Assembly (NCBI GenBank): GCA_020091685.1
Contig: CM034608.1
Coordinates: 4,998,751 to 5,062,750 of the forward strand
DNA from: Lutjanus erythropterus
Taxonomy: Eukaryota; Chordata; Actinopteri; Lutjaniformes; Lutjanidae
Length of the DNA: 64,000 bases
Direction of reading: 5' to 3'
Shown: positions 34,700 through 46,629 of the stretch, piece after piece
How the letters are laid out: each line of letters opens with the position of its first letter
How positions within the stretch are numbered: position 1 is the first letter of the stretch
Position numbers and translations under genes: made by a program
Notes under the pieces: generated by a model
Seen by the model: the letters and a program-made list of their open reading frames with translations, nothing else
What the model was told of the DNA's origin: nothing
The model's database searches: none

Positions 34700-35420
34700 C
34701 AAAGTTCCTCCAGGTCCATCTGGAAAATGTGTTTTCTTCTTTCTTTGACCGCACTGTGTTTTAGCGAGTGATTTCCTACATTTCAGAGAAGGCTTTGTGA
34801 CAACAGAACCGAAAAACATGCCTCAACTTTTTTTTATGACTCAGTCTCAGGGGAAAATCTTATTCCATTTTATCCACAAATTTTCAGATCAATGCTGCAC
34901 TCAGCAGCAACATTTCCTCAAAAAGAAAAATCACTTCTGCTCCAAATCACTTATGTGTTTAAAGCAGCCACAAGGTGAAAAAGTAGATTTTTTAAAAGAC
35001 CAAAACTCATACAAAGCTTGTTTTTTTTTCACTAAACCCAACTCTGAACTAGTACAACATTTAAAAAGCCTAAAAAAAAAACAGAGAAGTAAAGTGAGTG
35101 AAAAGACTACGGCTCAGTGGAGCTGTCTGTCTCTTTCAAGGTGCAGACACGCTGGATCTGTTGACAGATGTCAAGACAGCAGCCTCTGTGGAGAGCAGGA
35201 GATCCAGATGTACGTTTTCAGAAAGATATTTTAATGCACTATTTAGCTGTAACATGAGAAAGTTTGTGAACCGGCCACCATGTCGAAAATGGACAAGCCA
35301 AAATTGAGCAGTGCACAACTTGCGGGTTTTATTTTACAGGTAAAAAAAGATGCAAAGCAAACACATTAGTGGCTAATAACATCCATCGTGTGTCTCTTCT
35401 TACACATAGACCCTGATCTA
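34700..35420. other. Unannotated sequence
   Basis: No supported gene. The 34797-35234 open frame is lysine-rich without a recognisable domain. Confidence 0.35.
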
Positions 35421-35422
35421 CC

Positions 35423-35460
35423 AAATTAAAAGACTTAACATAACACTAGTCTTTTAATTT
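35423..35460. repeat. Perfect 13-bp inverted repeat
   Basis: aaattaaaagact (35423-35435) pairs with agtcttttaattt (35448-35460) across a 12-nt spacer. It is AT-rich, with no gene beside it that it could serve. Confidence 0.9.
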
Positions 35461-35784
35461 AATGCTAAATATCCATAGACAGATTACATTAGGAGATCTA
35501 AACTAAAAGTAACCTCATAATCTGTAAAGCCATTCTAATGATTGAGTCAAAGGATCCTAAAATTACAGGACAAGTATGTTGAAAACAGAGCCAATCATGA
35601 ATTCATCCTGTTGTTTATCAACTTCTGACATATTTTATTCCTCTGTGTCATAGTGCTCCATTGTCCTCACCAGAAAAATGGTCATTTGGACAGGGGAAGA
35701 GGTGCCTTCATCGTTTACTGAGGGCCACTGTCTAACATTGTCAGTCCTTTTATTCATGCCATCACTGTCAGCAGGCAACAGCAG

Positions 35785-35935
35785 ACAAGGTGTCTAGAAC
35801 AGAACCCAAGACCTGCAAAAGATCTCACGAGACTGGTCATTTTAACTGAAACCGTGAGAAAATCTTGCAAGTGTTTTGCAAGTCCTTGGTTCCCTTTGAC
35901 ACTACGGGACACCAGACTGACGCACAACGATGTGC
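35785..35935. repeat. Diverged repeat block shared with 50.66-50.79 kb
   Basis: The words gtgtctaga, gaaccca-gacc, gcaaaagatc and cacgag appear in the same order and spacing at 50658-50730. This shows a common repeat family, there part of a possible hAT-like element. No coding. Confidence 0.55.
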
Positions 35936-35993
35936 GACAGCAGAAATGGCAGTGCTGCTAGATGTTGTCAGTCCAAGCAGCTTATTAGGACCA

Positions 35994-36130
35994 GTGTTGC
36001 GGGTAATGCACTACAAACTAACTCATTAGAGTACTCAGATTACTTTTTTGTTGTGACAAAATACATGTTAGTTTTGCAATTCAAGTACTAAATAATCCAT
36101 TACAATTTTACTGTAACTGTAACTGTCGCC
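35994..36130. repeat. Dispersed repeat ('agtgttgcgggtaatgca' type)
   Basis: Begins 'ccagtgttgcgggtaatgca' and continues with 'ctcagattacttttt' and 'ccattacaattttactgtaa', a pattern of abundant teleost non-autonomous elements starting '(c)agtgttgggtaatgcattac'. The right boundary is unclear. Confidence 0.5.
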
Positions 36131-36139
36131 GCCTGCACC

Positions 36140-37430
36140 TGTCACTGGAGAAGACTCCCACGGTAACTTTTTGCATTTGATACAGGCACAGTTTACAGTG
36201 TCAGTGGACACTGAAACACTTTCTTGAGTCGGGTCTTGAGATGGATGCATAAACAAATTCCACATGATCAAATCTTTCTTTAAGTCAATACTCTAACATC
36301 ATCCAATAGGCCTGTGTAGAGGCTTTTTAGCCTCATCAGAAGGACCAACAATCTGACACAGGTTTTGAACAATCTCTATAACAACAACTTTGAAAATTGT
36401 TGGGGTGACTATAAGTGACTGGAAAAGCCTGCGCACATTTGTGGTTTGTATGTAGGCATGTGCTTTGAGAAGCTTTTCCATTCCTTGTATGTTGAAAACA
36501 TGATGTACTTACATGACTCACACATGACTTTACTCCCCTCTTTCTTTCTGGCCGTGGCAGATGGCTCCCACCCTTAATAAAGAACCTGGATCCACTAAAG
36601 GTTTCTGCCCGTTAAAACGAAGTTTTTCCACGTCACAGTCACCTCAGTGCTTGCTCTTGGTGAAAAGAATTCGGTTTATAAAGAGAACGGTCCGGACCTG
36701 CTCTATTTGAAAAGTACGCTGAGATAACTTTGTTTTGATTTGGCGCTCAAATTGAAGGTCCATTGTTGCTTGTTCCCGGTACTCTCTGGGAGTACGAGGA
36801 CGTGTTGTCCTTTATAAACACATCACTGAGCCACCCGCATATGTTCCTTCATTATCATGAACACACACTGTAGTTTATTTCAACTCAATCTCAAATACAC
36901 CATGCTACTGTTATATAAAATCTCATCTTCAAGTGTGTATTAATCCACTGCTGAAAATAGTCCCAATACATGTGCGATATCCTCCTGTTTGAGTAAAATA
37001 AACACAACAGTGATGCAGTAGTTTTAGAAAAACAATCCCAAAACCCATTTCTGTCTTCAGTAGTTTCAGCAAGAACAAATGGGTCTGGAGTTAAGAGCCA
37101 CAGACAGGAGGGGTGAAGTCAGAAAGTAACGACAGAAATGCGAACACACTGGTGGTTGGTTTTATCCTGACCAGCCTGATTCTTGAATTACAACTGAAGA
37201 CAGTTACAGAGTTGACACAGTCAGATTTCACACCAGATCAGGGTTTAGAACAAATGAATTAAATATTACATAACAACATAAAGTAAATGAATTGTCAATA
37301 TTACTAATCAGCATATAAAGGATGATGATGGTGGTCATGATTACAGAAACAATGAAAGGACAATAACAAGCAGCCGGCGACAGATAACTGTAATGGTAAT
37401 TGCTACAACAATAATGTCAGTGTTATCTGA
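36140..37430. other. Unannotated sequence
   Basis: No supported gene or recognised repeat. Confidence 0.4.
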
Positions 37431-37439
37431 TTAATTATG

Positions 37440-37620
37440 ATAATGTTGTTAAACCAGGCGAAAACACTCGCTCACTCCTCTAAACCTCTCCCTCTCTCTA
37501 TATGAAAATAACCGAATGCCGCTGAAATTCATGGATTTACATCCTAATTATCATTTTCTTTTTCTTTTTAATTATCCAGGCATTTAGGTCTCATCTTTTT
37601 ACCATAGTACTCATATTCTC
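37440..37620. promoter_or_regulatory. Conserved-element-like block with AATTAT motifs
   Basis: Contains catcctaattatcattttc and 'tttaattatccagg' 25 bp apart, after a CpG-bearing stretch (accgaatgccgctgaaattc), and abuts a (CA)n tract at 37642. Homeodomain-type sites suggest a regulatory element; untested. Confidence 0.3.
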
Positions 37621-37629
37621 GCTCGCTCA

Positions 37630-37641
<12 letters not shown>

Positions 37642-37681
<40 letters not shown>
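37642..37681. repeat. (TC)n-(CA)n microsatellite
   Basis: A short TC run from 37626 followed by about 20 CA dinucleotides. TG at 37711-37729, CA at 37817-37850 and TG at 37986-38001 follow, giving another group of tracts in alternating orientation. Confidence 0.97.
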
Positions 37682-37684
<3 letters not shown>

Positions 37685-38061
37685 GAATGCACACATGCTG
37701 TCAGAGGTTTGTGTGTGTGTGTGTGCGTGTGTTTGTCGGGTCAGGCCTGATGAATGCAGATCAAATAGTTCCGACTAATTGGGAGCTTTAATTCAGTATC
37801 AGGCCGACTTATCCCATACACACACACATACACACACACACACACACACACTTAATGTTATTACTTGTCATTCAGAGACTATTTAGTCTAGTCATTATTA
37901 GAGCCTAATACCCTTCATGATTAATAATAAAAGCCCACCTCTTATAACACACGCACACACAGAGGTAATCCTTTTCATTTCAATATGCGTGTGTGTGTGT
38001 GTAAGACAGGCACAGTGGAGCATTAAGAATATGTAGTTTTATGTAACTGTGTTCATATTCA

Positions 38062-38190
38062 TGCATTGTTGGGGAGCAACTAATTAAATGCAATGGCATT
38101 AATTACATTACAAAATAAATGTAATTGATTGTAATCCAGTTACTGAGGAAAAAAATATGTAATTAAATTTGGAGGGTACAAAGGGCTTAC
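38062..38190 (+). repeat. Dispersed repeat ('ttggggagcaactaattaaa' type)
   Basis: The ordered words 'ttggggagcaactaatta', 'acaaaataaatgtaattga', 'tccagttactgagg' and 'tgtaattaaattt' match a very abundant teleost non-autonomous repeat. Confidence 0.65.
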
Positions 38191-38865
38191 ATATGAATAT
38201 ATTCTTTTTGGTAAAAGACTTATATGTAGAATATAACATTCATTCTGTTACTTTGTTTTGGCTGTGCAGGAATATCTTCTTTTGCCATATTTCTGGGCAA
38301 ATTGGGTCAGCAAAGCTACTGGGAAGCATTTGAGTGCATGAAAATCAACAAGGAGCTGTCTTTACGTCTTGACAGGCTCCATTCATTGGGCGGTATGTGC
38401 TCAAATTTTGAACGCCGTTTTTGATTGGTTCTCTTGTTTAAATGTACGGTTCACAAATACCAAGGGATTACTGCAAAGTAAAACTAATGCACAATCAAAC
38501 ACCACTGGACGCATTAGTTTGCGATATAACACAACACAAAACAATAAGTGCAAAGAGAGTCATTGTGACGGGGGATGTGGGAAATATGAGGCTTTTTGAA
38601 GCTTTCAGTTTTCCTTTACCTTTGTGTGGTTTACACTGATATGTCCTGCCTGGGGCCATGTCAGTGTGTTTACTGCCAAATGTTTTCAAGGTGAAAGTCG
38701 GAAAAGTTTGTTTAATCTTTCACCCCCCTTGTCAGGTAAGATCCTGCAGGTCAGGCCTTGGTTTCCCAGTGACGAAACGTCCTTTTTCTTCATAAGACAA
38801 TGTTGAAAATCGTTTAAAGTGAGAAACAGGCATATCCATGCTTTTCACTGCCGGTAAGCAATCTG

Positions 38866-38869
<4 letters not shown>

Positions 38870-38897
<28 letters not shown>
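38870..38897. repeat. Poly-A run (about 27)
   Basis: Long uninterrupted A homopolymer. I could not find target duplications or a retroposon body to its left. Confidence 0.9.
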
Positions 38898-38898
<1 letters not shown>

Positions 38899-38999
38899 TG
38901 GTAGCAGCATGTGAACATAATGCATTATTAACCACCCAATCAAATTTGAATGATTAAAACAATATATAAATTTAGGTCTCAAAATCATGAATAAATTAG

Positions 39000-40000
39000 C
39001 TTTTCTTTTCTGAAACATTAGGGGTGTGTCCACTCTGCTGTCTCAGTGTCAAACACCACTGCAGCCTGAAACACAGTCATTCCATCTAGCAGCTTTATTG
39101 GACACGTGTTTGAGCCACCAGAGCCAGAGGACGGTGACAGGATGGTATTTTTCTTTCTTCTGTGTTGGGTTGTTGGAACTGAAGTGAGCTGAGTTGAACT
39201 GCTGGGCTGATTTGGACTGAGAGAGTCGCTGAGGGTACGTTTGTAACTGACTGTTAAGGACGGTGAGGGGAGAGGGAGGCAGTGTCGTTCGTGGGGCTCA
39301 TAAAGTGTTGGGGCACCGTGGCTCCAGCACATCACCGAGCCATGTGTCACGTCTGCTGGAAAAATGTGTTTAGATGAAAAACTCCCTTAATCCTTTACAC
39401 AGAACTATTGATAATATTCAAATTATTTCAGTATGTCCTTAATCAATACTGGTCTGGTAGCCATCACTATTAAAGATGTAAACAAACTAGCCAATTAGCT
39501 TACTTGGAGGCTCATACATACTGATGTCTATAAAAAGTGCAGTGCTTGCCAGGCGGAGAAGGGCACAGGCCAGAGCAAGAAGGTGGACGTCACAAGACAT
39601 GGAACAGCCAGTGACTGAAGGGGCTGAGGAATGGTCCATCAGTGCCTTGATGTAGGTCTCACTGTGAGAACAGACTAGGCAGTGCAAACCTATGAAAACG
39701 TGTGTCTCAGGACAGACAGATGGCATAGTTTTTAGGAACAAACTATGGGGCAAAAGAGGCCTCTTATACTTTAAAAACACCTATTCTAACTTCAACTTAA
39801 GTGTAATTCTGAGACAAATTATGAATAATGAAAATTTAACAACAAATAGATAAAATTATGAATAGGTTGAAATTATCAATAGATACAGCTATCATGTAAT
39901 CTCACCTTCAAGTGCAGTCAAACTGATAGCCATCACATAACCCTTTTATGTAATAAATTTGAGTTTCTGTAGGTTAATGTGGATGTGTGTTTTGGATTGT
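39000..40000. other. Unannotated sequence
   Basis: No supported gene or recognised repeat. Confidence 0.4.
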
Positions 40001-40004
40001 GTGT

Positions 40005-40205
40005 GTAGCCCGAGTCAATTTGTCTGTGTACACGCTCATTATGAGCCTGTGTGTGACAGCAGAGCGGCTAAGCTAATGCTCTGGTATTAATTTTGGGGGA
40101 GGTTATCCTCCTAAGGTTGTTCCGACATGGCCGCTAATCTCACTGCCGGCTCTCCTTTTAATTTAATTACAGTTAACTGTGTTAATATTTCATTAAAGTA
40201 TTAGA
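40005..40205. promoter_or_regulatory. Conserved-element-like block with ATTA motifs
   Basis: Contains cacgctcattatgagcctgt (a palindromic ctcattatgag core), 'ctggtattaattttggg' and ctccttttaatttaattaca. Unique sequence rich in homeodomain-type words. Inference only. Confidence 0.3.
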
Positions 40206-40529
40206 TAGAAGAACGTGTTTTAATCAGACCAATGCTGCTGCTGTAGAAGCGCTCCTGCAGCCTGGTGTCGCGCTCCGGCCCTCCCTTGCCATCATCCGCT
40301 GTCTGCTCATCCGTTTGTTCTCTCGAGACTTCCTCATCCTTTCATCCCCTCTTCTGACAGAAGCTGCCGCGCACGCACACACGCGCATACACAAAATAAC
40401 ACACACATACAATAATACTAAAAGAAACACACACTTATGCAACGGCACACATGCAAGGGTGTCGGCTAAATGCCCAGGAATAAATGTAAATGAGAAGTTT
40501 TTTTGTGCAACCCCCCTCAACTCTAAACA

Positions 40530-40546
40530 CACACACACATGCACAA

Positions 40547-40578
<32 letters not shown>

Positions 40579-40582
40579 ACAG
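40530..40582. repeat. (CA)n-rich microsatellite
   Basis: CA dinucleotides with TG and AA interruptions. A related tract is at 40706-40755. His-Thr open frames over them are not genes. Confidence 0.95.
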
Positions 40583-40899
40583 TCAGCTCATTCTCTCCAC
40601 AGGCCAGGGCAGATGTCTCTTGTCAATGTGCACAAGCGTCAAACGACCAGCTTGTCATATTTTCATATTTAACTATTCATCTCATTCTAATTTATGGAGT
40701 TCGAAAATGCACACACACACATACATGCACGCACACACACAGACACACACACAGCGTCACATATTTAACATTAAACATGAAAGGTTTCTAGTATTTGCCT
40801 TTTATTATGACCTTAAGTGTAGCATCTATTACCTGCAGTTAACAACTCTTCTGAAACTGAACTGTTCAGTTAATAACACTTTATATAACAAAATGATCT

Positions 40900-42180
40900 T
40901 AGTTTAAACTGATGATGATTATTATTAGAACTATTTTTGTTCTTCATATTGTTTTCCTGGACTTGCTCAAACAGATGACATCCCAAGCCGTATAGAATTT
41001 GTTGTGCTTTGTAAAATTTTGTAAAATTAAATTCCAGGTTACGTTAGCAGACAGTTACTTTTAACCATGTTACAATATGTAATATGTTTGTTTGTTTGTT
41101 TGTTTGATGAGTTTGTTTCCTGTATAAGACAACAGTGGCCAACCACTTTTTCAGTAGCTCTGGTTCTAGAAGTGAATTTCCCATTCATTCACTCCACTGA
41201 CGTTTCAGAAAATCCTTATTTAAAGACCCTGGAGCCGAGCCATCCAACTATGATATGAACTGTGACCATTAAACATTTGATTTGGATGAAAAAAAAAAAA
41301 AAAGATTGGAAAACAGAAAAAAGGCACTTCTTTTAAGAGTAAAGGAACTACCCATCCCATAAACCATCACAAATGATACCACTTCTTCTTAAATTTAACT
41401 TTTGTCATTATTAGAGTGTTTATACTGTTAAAAACAGTGTTGTAATATGTTGTAGTTTGTGTTGTGTGTGATCATGTTAGGTACCTGACTAGCCAGCTTG
41501 CTAGCAGAAGTACCTGTTCACGTGGGTGGTTTACGATTTCCATGGTAACAGCAAGCCCTGGCAATAATAAAAATAATAAATAATAAATAATAAACTTAGT
41601 TAGTAGTAGTAGTAGTTAGTATATACCAGTGTTTCACAGTCTCATAGCTTGTGGTAGGTCTACCTTGGATGGTTACAAAATTATGAATAAAAATCTAAAT
41701 CCTTTAATTCAGCATTTATTTATTTATTTTCATTTTTTGAAGGTAAGACACATTTAGTCAGACTAGTTTTGTTTGTTGGTAAGGTTTCCCACTTTGTCCA
41801 AGAAAACAGTCCTCATGCGTAAAACTTCTGTAGCTTGCCCAAGTATGATTTCAAGTATTTAACAAACCCCTTGTGCACCACTTACACCAGAATCTACTAG
41901 ACTCTCCTTTGAACTCAGAACCACCATCAGTTTCCAGATCACAGGCAACTTCTCCAAGCGAGATGCCACACAGCATTTAGCCCGGCTAACATCAGCGCCT
42001 TCTCCACAGCAGCAGTTTCCTCAGCTAGCACACACGGTGGCACCTCAACATTTGGACCGGAGCCTCCACCACCAGCACCTACTCACCTGAGGATCTCAGA
42101 GAGGGGTCAATTTCTTGTTTCATTCTTGAGAAGGTTCACTTGGGTATTACAATACTCACAACGAGCCTTTGGATCATCTC
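40900..42180. other. Unannotated sequence
   Basis: No supported gene. Short microsatellites: (TTTG)n at 41086-41106, (AAT)n at 41562-41595 and (TAG)n at 41600-41618. Confidence 0.4.
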
Positions 42181-42189
42181 CTGGAACAG

Positions 42190-42500
42190 ACGTAAAAGAT
42201 ATAATGAGACGAAAATTACATTTATGATCTAACAAGACAAAAACAACAGAAAAGATATGACAAGACAAAAATTACATAAAAGATGTAACAAGACATAAAT
42301 AACGTAAATGACAAAACTAGACAAAAACAAGGTAACAAGGCGAAAATGACGTAAATGACTTAATATGACAAAAGCAAGATGTAATGACAAAAATTACATA
42401 ACAAGACAAAATCTTTGTAAAACTTGTAAGGAGACAAAAACAAGATAAGATGTGATAAGATGAAAAAGACAATAAAAATTTGTAACAAGACAATCAGGAA
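42190..42500. repeat. Degenerate minisatellite, ~28-bp unit
   Basis: About ten imperfect copies of a unit with the form aaaattacataaaagatgta followed by acaagac. The array is A-rich with few C. Confidence 0.8.
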
Positions 42501-42579
42501 CAACAAAAGAGCAAGATTTGACTGCGGAGAAAAGGTGAGGTTAGCTTTGCACAGAAAGAGCCAGTAGAAATGTCTGTCA

Positions 42580-42750
42580 GAGGGCAGCTTATTACTTTTA
42601 TACTATGATTACATTTCAGAGCCTGTGCTTTTTCACTTTTACTTGAATAAAGAAATTAAATCAGTACTTCTACTTTTACCAGTCTGTTTTACGCAAGTAT
42701 CTGTACCTCTACTTGAGTAAATAATTAATAAATGAGTAAAACTTTTGCCG
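42580..42750. repeat. Dispersed repeat ('cttttacttgaata' type)
   Basis: Words 'tttttcacttttacttgaat', 'agtacttctacttttac' and 'tctgtacctctacttgagta' are of the abundant fish element also seen near 22.3 and 49.0 kb. Confidence 0.5.
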
Positions 42751-43254
42751 CCTCAGGCTTACAGTGGTGCCATCCAGCATGTAAGGGAGCAGAGTACTAG
42801 TTTTCCTTCAGCGCTTTCCACAAGAAATAATTTCATTAGCAAGGTTTTCTGTAAGTATTGAGGACATGACTTGATAAATGAGACTTGGGTTAACAAGTCC
42901 GGATGTTTTGGTTTAATTGTATGTTATAACGTGGAGGCAACACAAGGAAACACGGGATGAGTAACTGATACACAAATCATGTTGGGGGTGAAGTGCTTGT
43001 GATAGTGACACCAAATCAGCTAAGCATTAGCTCAAGTTTTTTGTGTCAATTTTTCATGATCTGCAACTAGAAAGAATTACTCCTGATCTCGCAACCCCCG
43101 AATACTGATCAACACCAATCAGCAGCCAACTGATCTGGGTATCCCTTTTGACTTTACTTGCTATCTGTAAAACCCCACCGCAATAAAACTAAACTTTCCC
43201 AATACTGCATAGAGTTATTTGTACAATATTTTTAAAGTATGACTGACTGACAGA

Positions 43255-43266
43255 CACACACACACA

Positions 43267-43334
<68 letters not shown>
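43255..43334. repeat. Long (CA)n microsatellite
   Basis: About 80 bp of CA dinucleotides with TA and TC interruptions. Confidence 0.97.
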
Positions 43335-43337
<3 letters not shown>

Positions 43338-43499
43338 TTATTAAAATGTGTGTGTCAGGAGTAATATTTGAAGCTTTGATACACAGATGGTGGTGCTGTC
43401 TACACCTGCCCTCCACTGGGACCTGAGTGTGTGAGTGTTTGTGTGTGTGTGTTGGTCTCCAACACTTGAAAGAGACTTGTCAGCATTCCTCTCTGAACT

Positions 43500-43715
43500 A
43501 CCTCTGTCGTCTATTAATCTCTCTCTTTCATTCTGTCATCCCTCGCTCTCTCTCTCTCTCCATCCTCCTCTTCCTCCCCTACATTCTCGCTAGCTCGTCT
43601 GTACCCTTTTCCTATCTCTCACTCTAATCTATTAATCTCACTCTCATTCCTCCCTCTCCCAGTTCTCTCACTTCTTCACCCTCTTCCTCTCCCTCCCTTA
43701 CACTCAATCACTTCC
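43500..43715. repeat. TC-rich low-complexity tract
   Basis: Pyrimidine-rich strand bias. The Ser/Leu/Pro-rich open frame is a by-product. Confidence 0.8.
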
Positions 43716-43984
43716 TCTACAATCCTGCTGACACTCATAACAAATGTTGACTAAGTATATTACAGAGAAATTAAATACATTTAGACAATTTAAATGAAAC
43801 CAAGTAAATAAAAGCATACAAAATAAAATAGTGATAGCATATTTGTTGTCTGGCAGCTGCACTCTAATTGGTAGAGTGGACGAGCACTGCTTGTTCTCAT
43901 CCATCTCCTAACTCCCTCACGTGGTACCTCTGAGCACCCCACCCCAGTACACTCCTTCAGCTGGTGGGCTAAAACACCAACAAA

Positions 43985-45800
43985 TATCTGGTGTCTATGC
44001 TGCAACACTCACTGGATGAGCTGCAATACACAGTCAACGGCTGGGGTGGAGGAGGTCCATATCTGTCGAATCACCAACAGGAGGCATCCTTGCCTTTGTG
44101 TACATCCACCAGCAGTGGACCAGCCAACTTGCTAAGTGTCTACACTCCGATTCTGTGTCCCTACCAGAGTTAAAAGACAAATTCTACGAGGAGGTTGACA
44201 TAGCCATCACTTCCAACCCCAAGAATGAGCACCTGCTCCTCCCTGGGGGACTTAAATACTTGGGTTGGCACTGACTGTAAATCCTAGCCAGACTACCATG
44301 GTCACTGAATCAGAGAGACTGCTAAAGCTGCGCTTCTACCACCAGCTCTGCTTTTTCCAGACCAAGCCTCTGGTGACATTCCAGATCTAAATGTTAGCAC
44401 CAACTTGACCTTATCTTTATGAGATGAGAGACACTCAACAGCATCTGTTTCACTCACAACTTTCATAGCGCAGGCTGTGACGTGGACCACTCCCTCGTCC
44501 TAAGTAAGTGAAGCTACAACTACAGCCTCAGCAATCCCAAATTGCCAAGCTACCCTTGATCAAGATCTCTTCTCTTCTAACCAGTAAAGTGCTATGGACA
44601 AGTGAAACTTCCTCTGGGACATCATTTAAGATCAAGCTCTTGCAGCTCATGGCAAGAAAGGAAGGAGAACGAAAAAGGAAGGTTGTTTGGGGCAAAGCCG
44701 CAGGTGCTGACAGGATAACACCCATCATCATCCAACTCAAGAAACATACCCTACTGCCACATTTTCATGGTATTCTCTTTCTCTGTTGGGATGAGGGAGC
44801 TGTCCCTCAGGACATGCATGATGCCAAGAACATCAATACTATACAAGACTTCAGTGATGACAACAACTACCGCAGCATTTCTGTGCTCAGTGTCAGAAAA
44901 TCTTCATTACTCCAGCTCCTAATGGAGCACACTTAAATGCCAGGAGCCGAAAAGACCTGTAGCTTGCCTTTGGCTACCTCACAAAAGCCTAGAGATGGTC
45001 TATTCAGGTTACTTGTGAAAATGGGCTGCTTCTCCTTGCTTGTCATGAAATCATTCCATGACAACATGCAGGGCTCCATCTGCCGTGAAGGAGGGACTTC
45101 AATCGCCTTTCCAATCCATGTGTTTGGCTCATCTCTCGAAGGTGTATACCAACACCAGAGCTGATGGAAAACTCTTCAACCTTGCCTTCGAAGATCAAAG
45201 TGACCAGGGTGGTCCTGAGGGAAATGCTATTTGCAAATGATGTGGTGCTAACATCCCACACCGAGTCAAAACCTCACTTCCCATCTCCATTGACAGTATG
45301 GCGCTTGACTGTGTTAACACCTTCACAGACCTCAGGTCCAAAGTCTCCAGTGAACTGAAAACTCATCATGTCAGGGCTGCCATAGTGATGGCACACGTAT
45401 TAAAAAGAGTGAGGTTCAACAAGAACTTAATTCTGTGGACACAACTCTAGGCCTGGACCCCTAACCCTACCTGGAATGCCTACACCCCATCCTGGGCATC
45501 TTGTAGCGAAAGAAAGTACCCAGCATGGAGGTCCTGGAACGGATTCACTCCACCAGCATGTTTGCCACACTGAGCCAGCACCGCCTCAGCTGGCTTGGCC
45601 ACATCCACAGAATGGACCCCAGTCGGCTGAACTGAGCCATCCAGTACAGTTAGCTGTCGACAGGCTACAGGCCTGCTGGTCACCTGTGCCCGTGCTTCAT
45701 TGATATCTGTAAACAACATGAGGCTGGAAAGAATCTGCAAAGGGCTGCAGCTTCTTGAGGCAGGCTGTTGCTTCAGGAACTTTCTATGCTGAGGAGAGGC
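43985..45800 (+). pseudogene. Degenerate LINE: endonuclease and reverse transcriptase remnants
   Basis: Conserved blocks of a LINE ORF2 occur in the right order on the plus strand but in changing frames with many stops. They are: an AP-endonuclease segment ('STSSGPANLLSVYTPILCPY' near 44104, a 'LGDLNTWVGTD' equivalent near 44240, 'FHSAGCDVDHSLV' near 44462-44500); a reverse transcriptase thumb/finger segment ('LFLCWDEGAVPQDMHDAKN' near 44775, 'YRSISVLSV' near 44868); 'GVYQHQS'/'TRADGKLFNLAFE' near 45140; 'EMLFANDV' near 45220, where the catalytic ADD has become AND; and 'LSQHRLSWLGHIHRMD' near 45573. The Y/FxDD-containing part is shortened and the element is inactive. The overall type is the endonuclease-reverse transcriptase often mislabelled craniofacial development protein 2-like. 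The clade is not certain. Confidence 0.85.
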
Positions 45801-45859
45801 ACTCCTCATTACTGCAGAAGAGACTGCCAGTTCAGAGAGAGGCTGTACGGGCACAGTTG

Positions 45860-46420
45860 CTGCTGCAACAGAAACTGATGATCCTTTAGGTACAGTCCAT
45901 TGTCAGCACTGGCAAATAGATGCCTACTACACCCGCTGCCCTGTTTCCATCTCTCTGGATCACTGCCCACATTTCTGAAGTGTTCAGATGGTGATATGCT
46001 CATGGGTGACTTGAATCAGAGCTTTTTTGGCAAGATACAGAATGTGGAGATCATCTTCCTACATGAATAACTAGCTAGCTGCTACAATCTTTAAAAATAG
46101 TGTGGGTTTGTTTGGCACAACTGCATATGTATGTTTATTTTTAGTCAATTTACAGAAACAGCACGTAAGCACTGAATTGAAAGACTGAAAGGTGACATTA
46201 GAAATCAATGTTTTGTATGGCCACATTTTTCCAATGCACTTTTTAAATTTTTTTATTAACAACCCATAATGCAACACACTATGTACTAGTTGATACTCTC
46301 TCTGTTCAAAAAGAATATCTAATGATGTAATGTCATTGTCTAGGCCCTGAATATAATACCACCCCCTCTTTTTCAAACTTCTATAGCATAATACTGTCTT
46401 ATATTTGGGCCAGTACGCTA
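45860..46420. other. Unannotated sequence after the LINE
   Basis: May include LINE 3' sequence, but I could not identify a tail. No gene. Confidence 0.35.
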
Positions 46421-46424
46421 ATTG

Positions 46425-46625
46425 CTAGCATGGGGTGTTGAAGTGCCCCTAACTTGCTGTCCCGACCTCAGTGGAAAGTTCATTCCACTTCTCTGGTGCC
46501 AGAGATCAACGACACCTCAGAAGGATGGGCAGCCGATTGCTGAAGGTCCAGAGCCTCAAACTGGATGCAAGCTGCAGCAGGTCATAACTGTAGTGAACAG
46601 GGGAGGGAGGCTCAACACTAGATGA
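46425..46625. other. Unclassified moderately GC-rich segment
   Basis: Contains 'gttcattccacttctctggtgc' type words reminiscent of common fish repeats ('...gttccac..tctgg-gcc'), but the match is too weak to assign. Confidence 0.25.
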
Positions 46626-46629
46626 ACGA

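Noticed and set aside
38870..38897. Poly-A run as the tail of a retroposed gene
   Set aside because: No target duplication and no recognisable retroposon body were found on the left.
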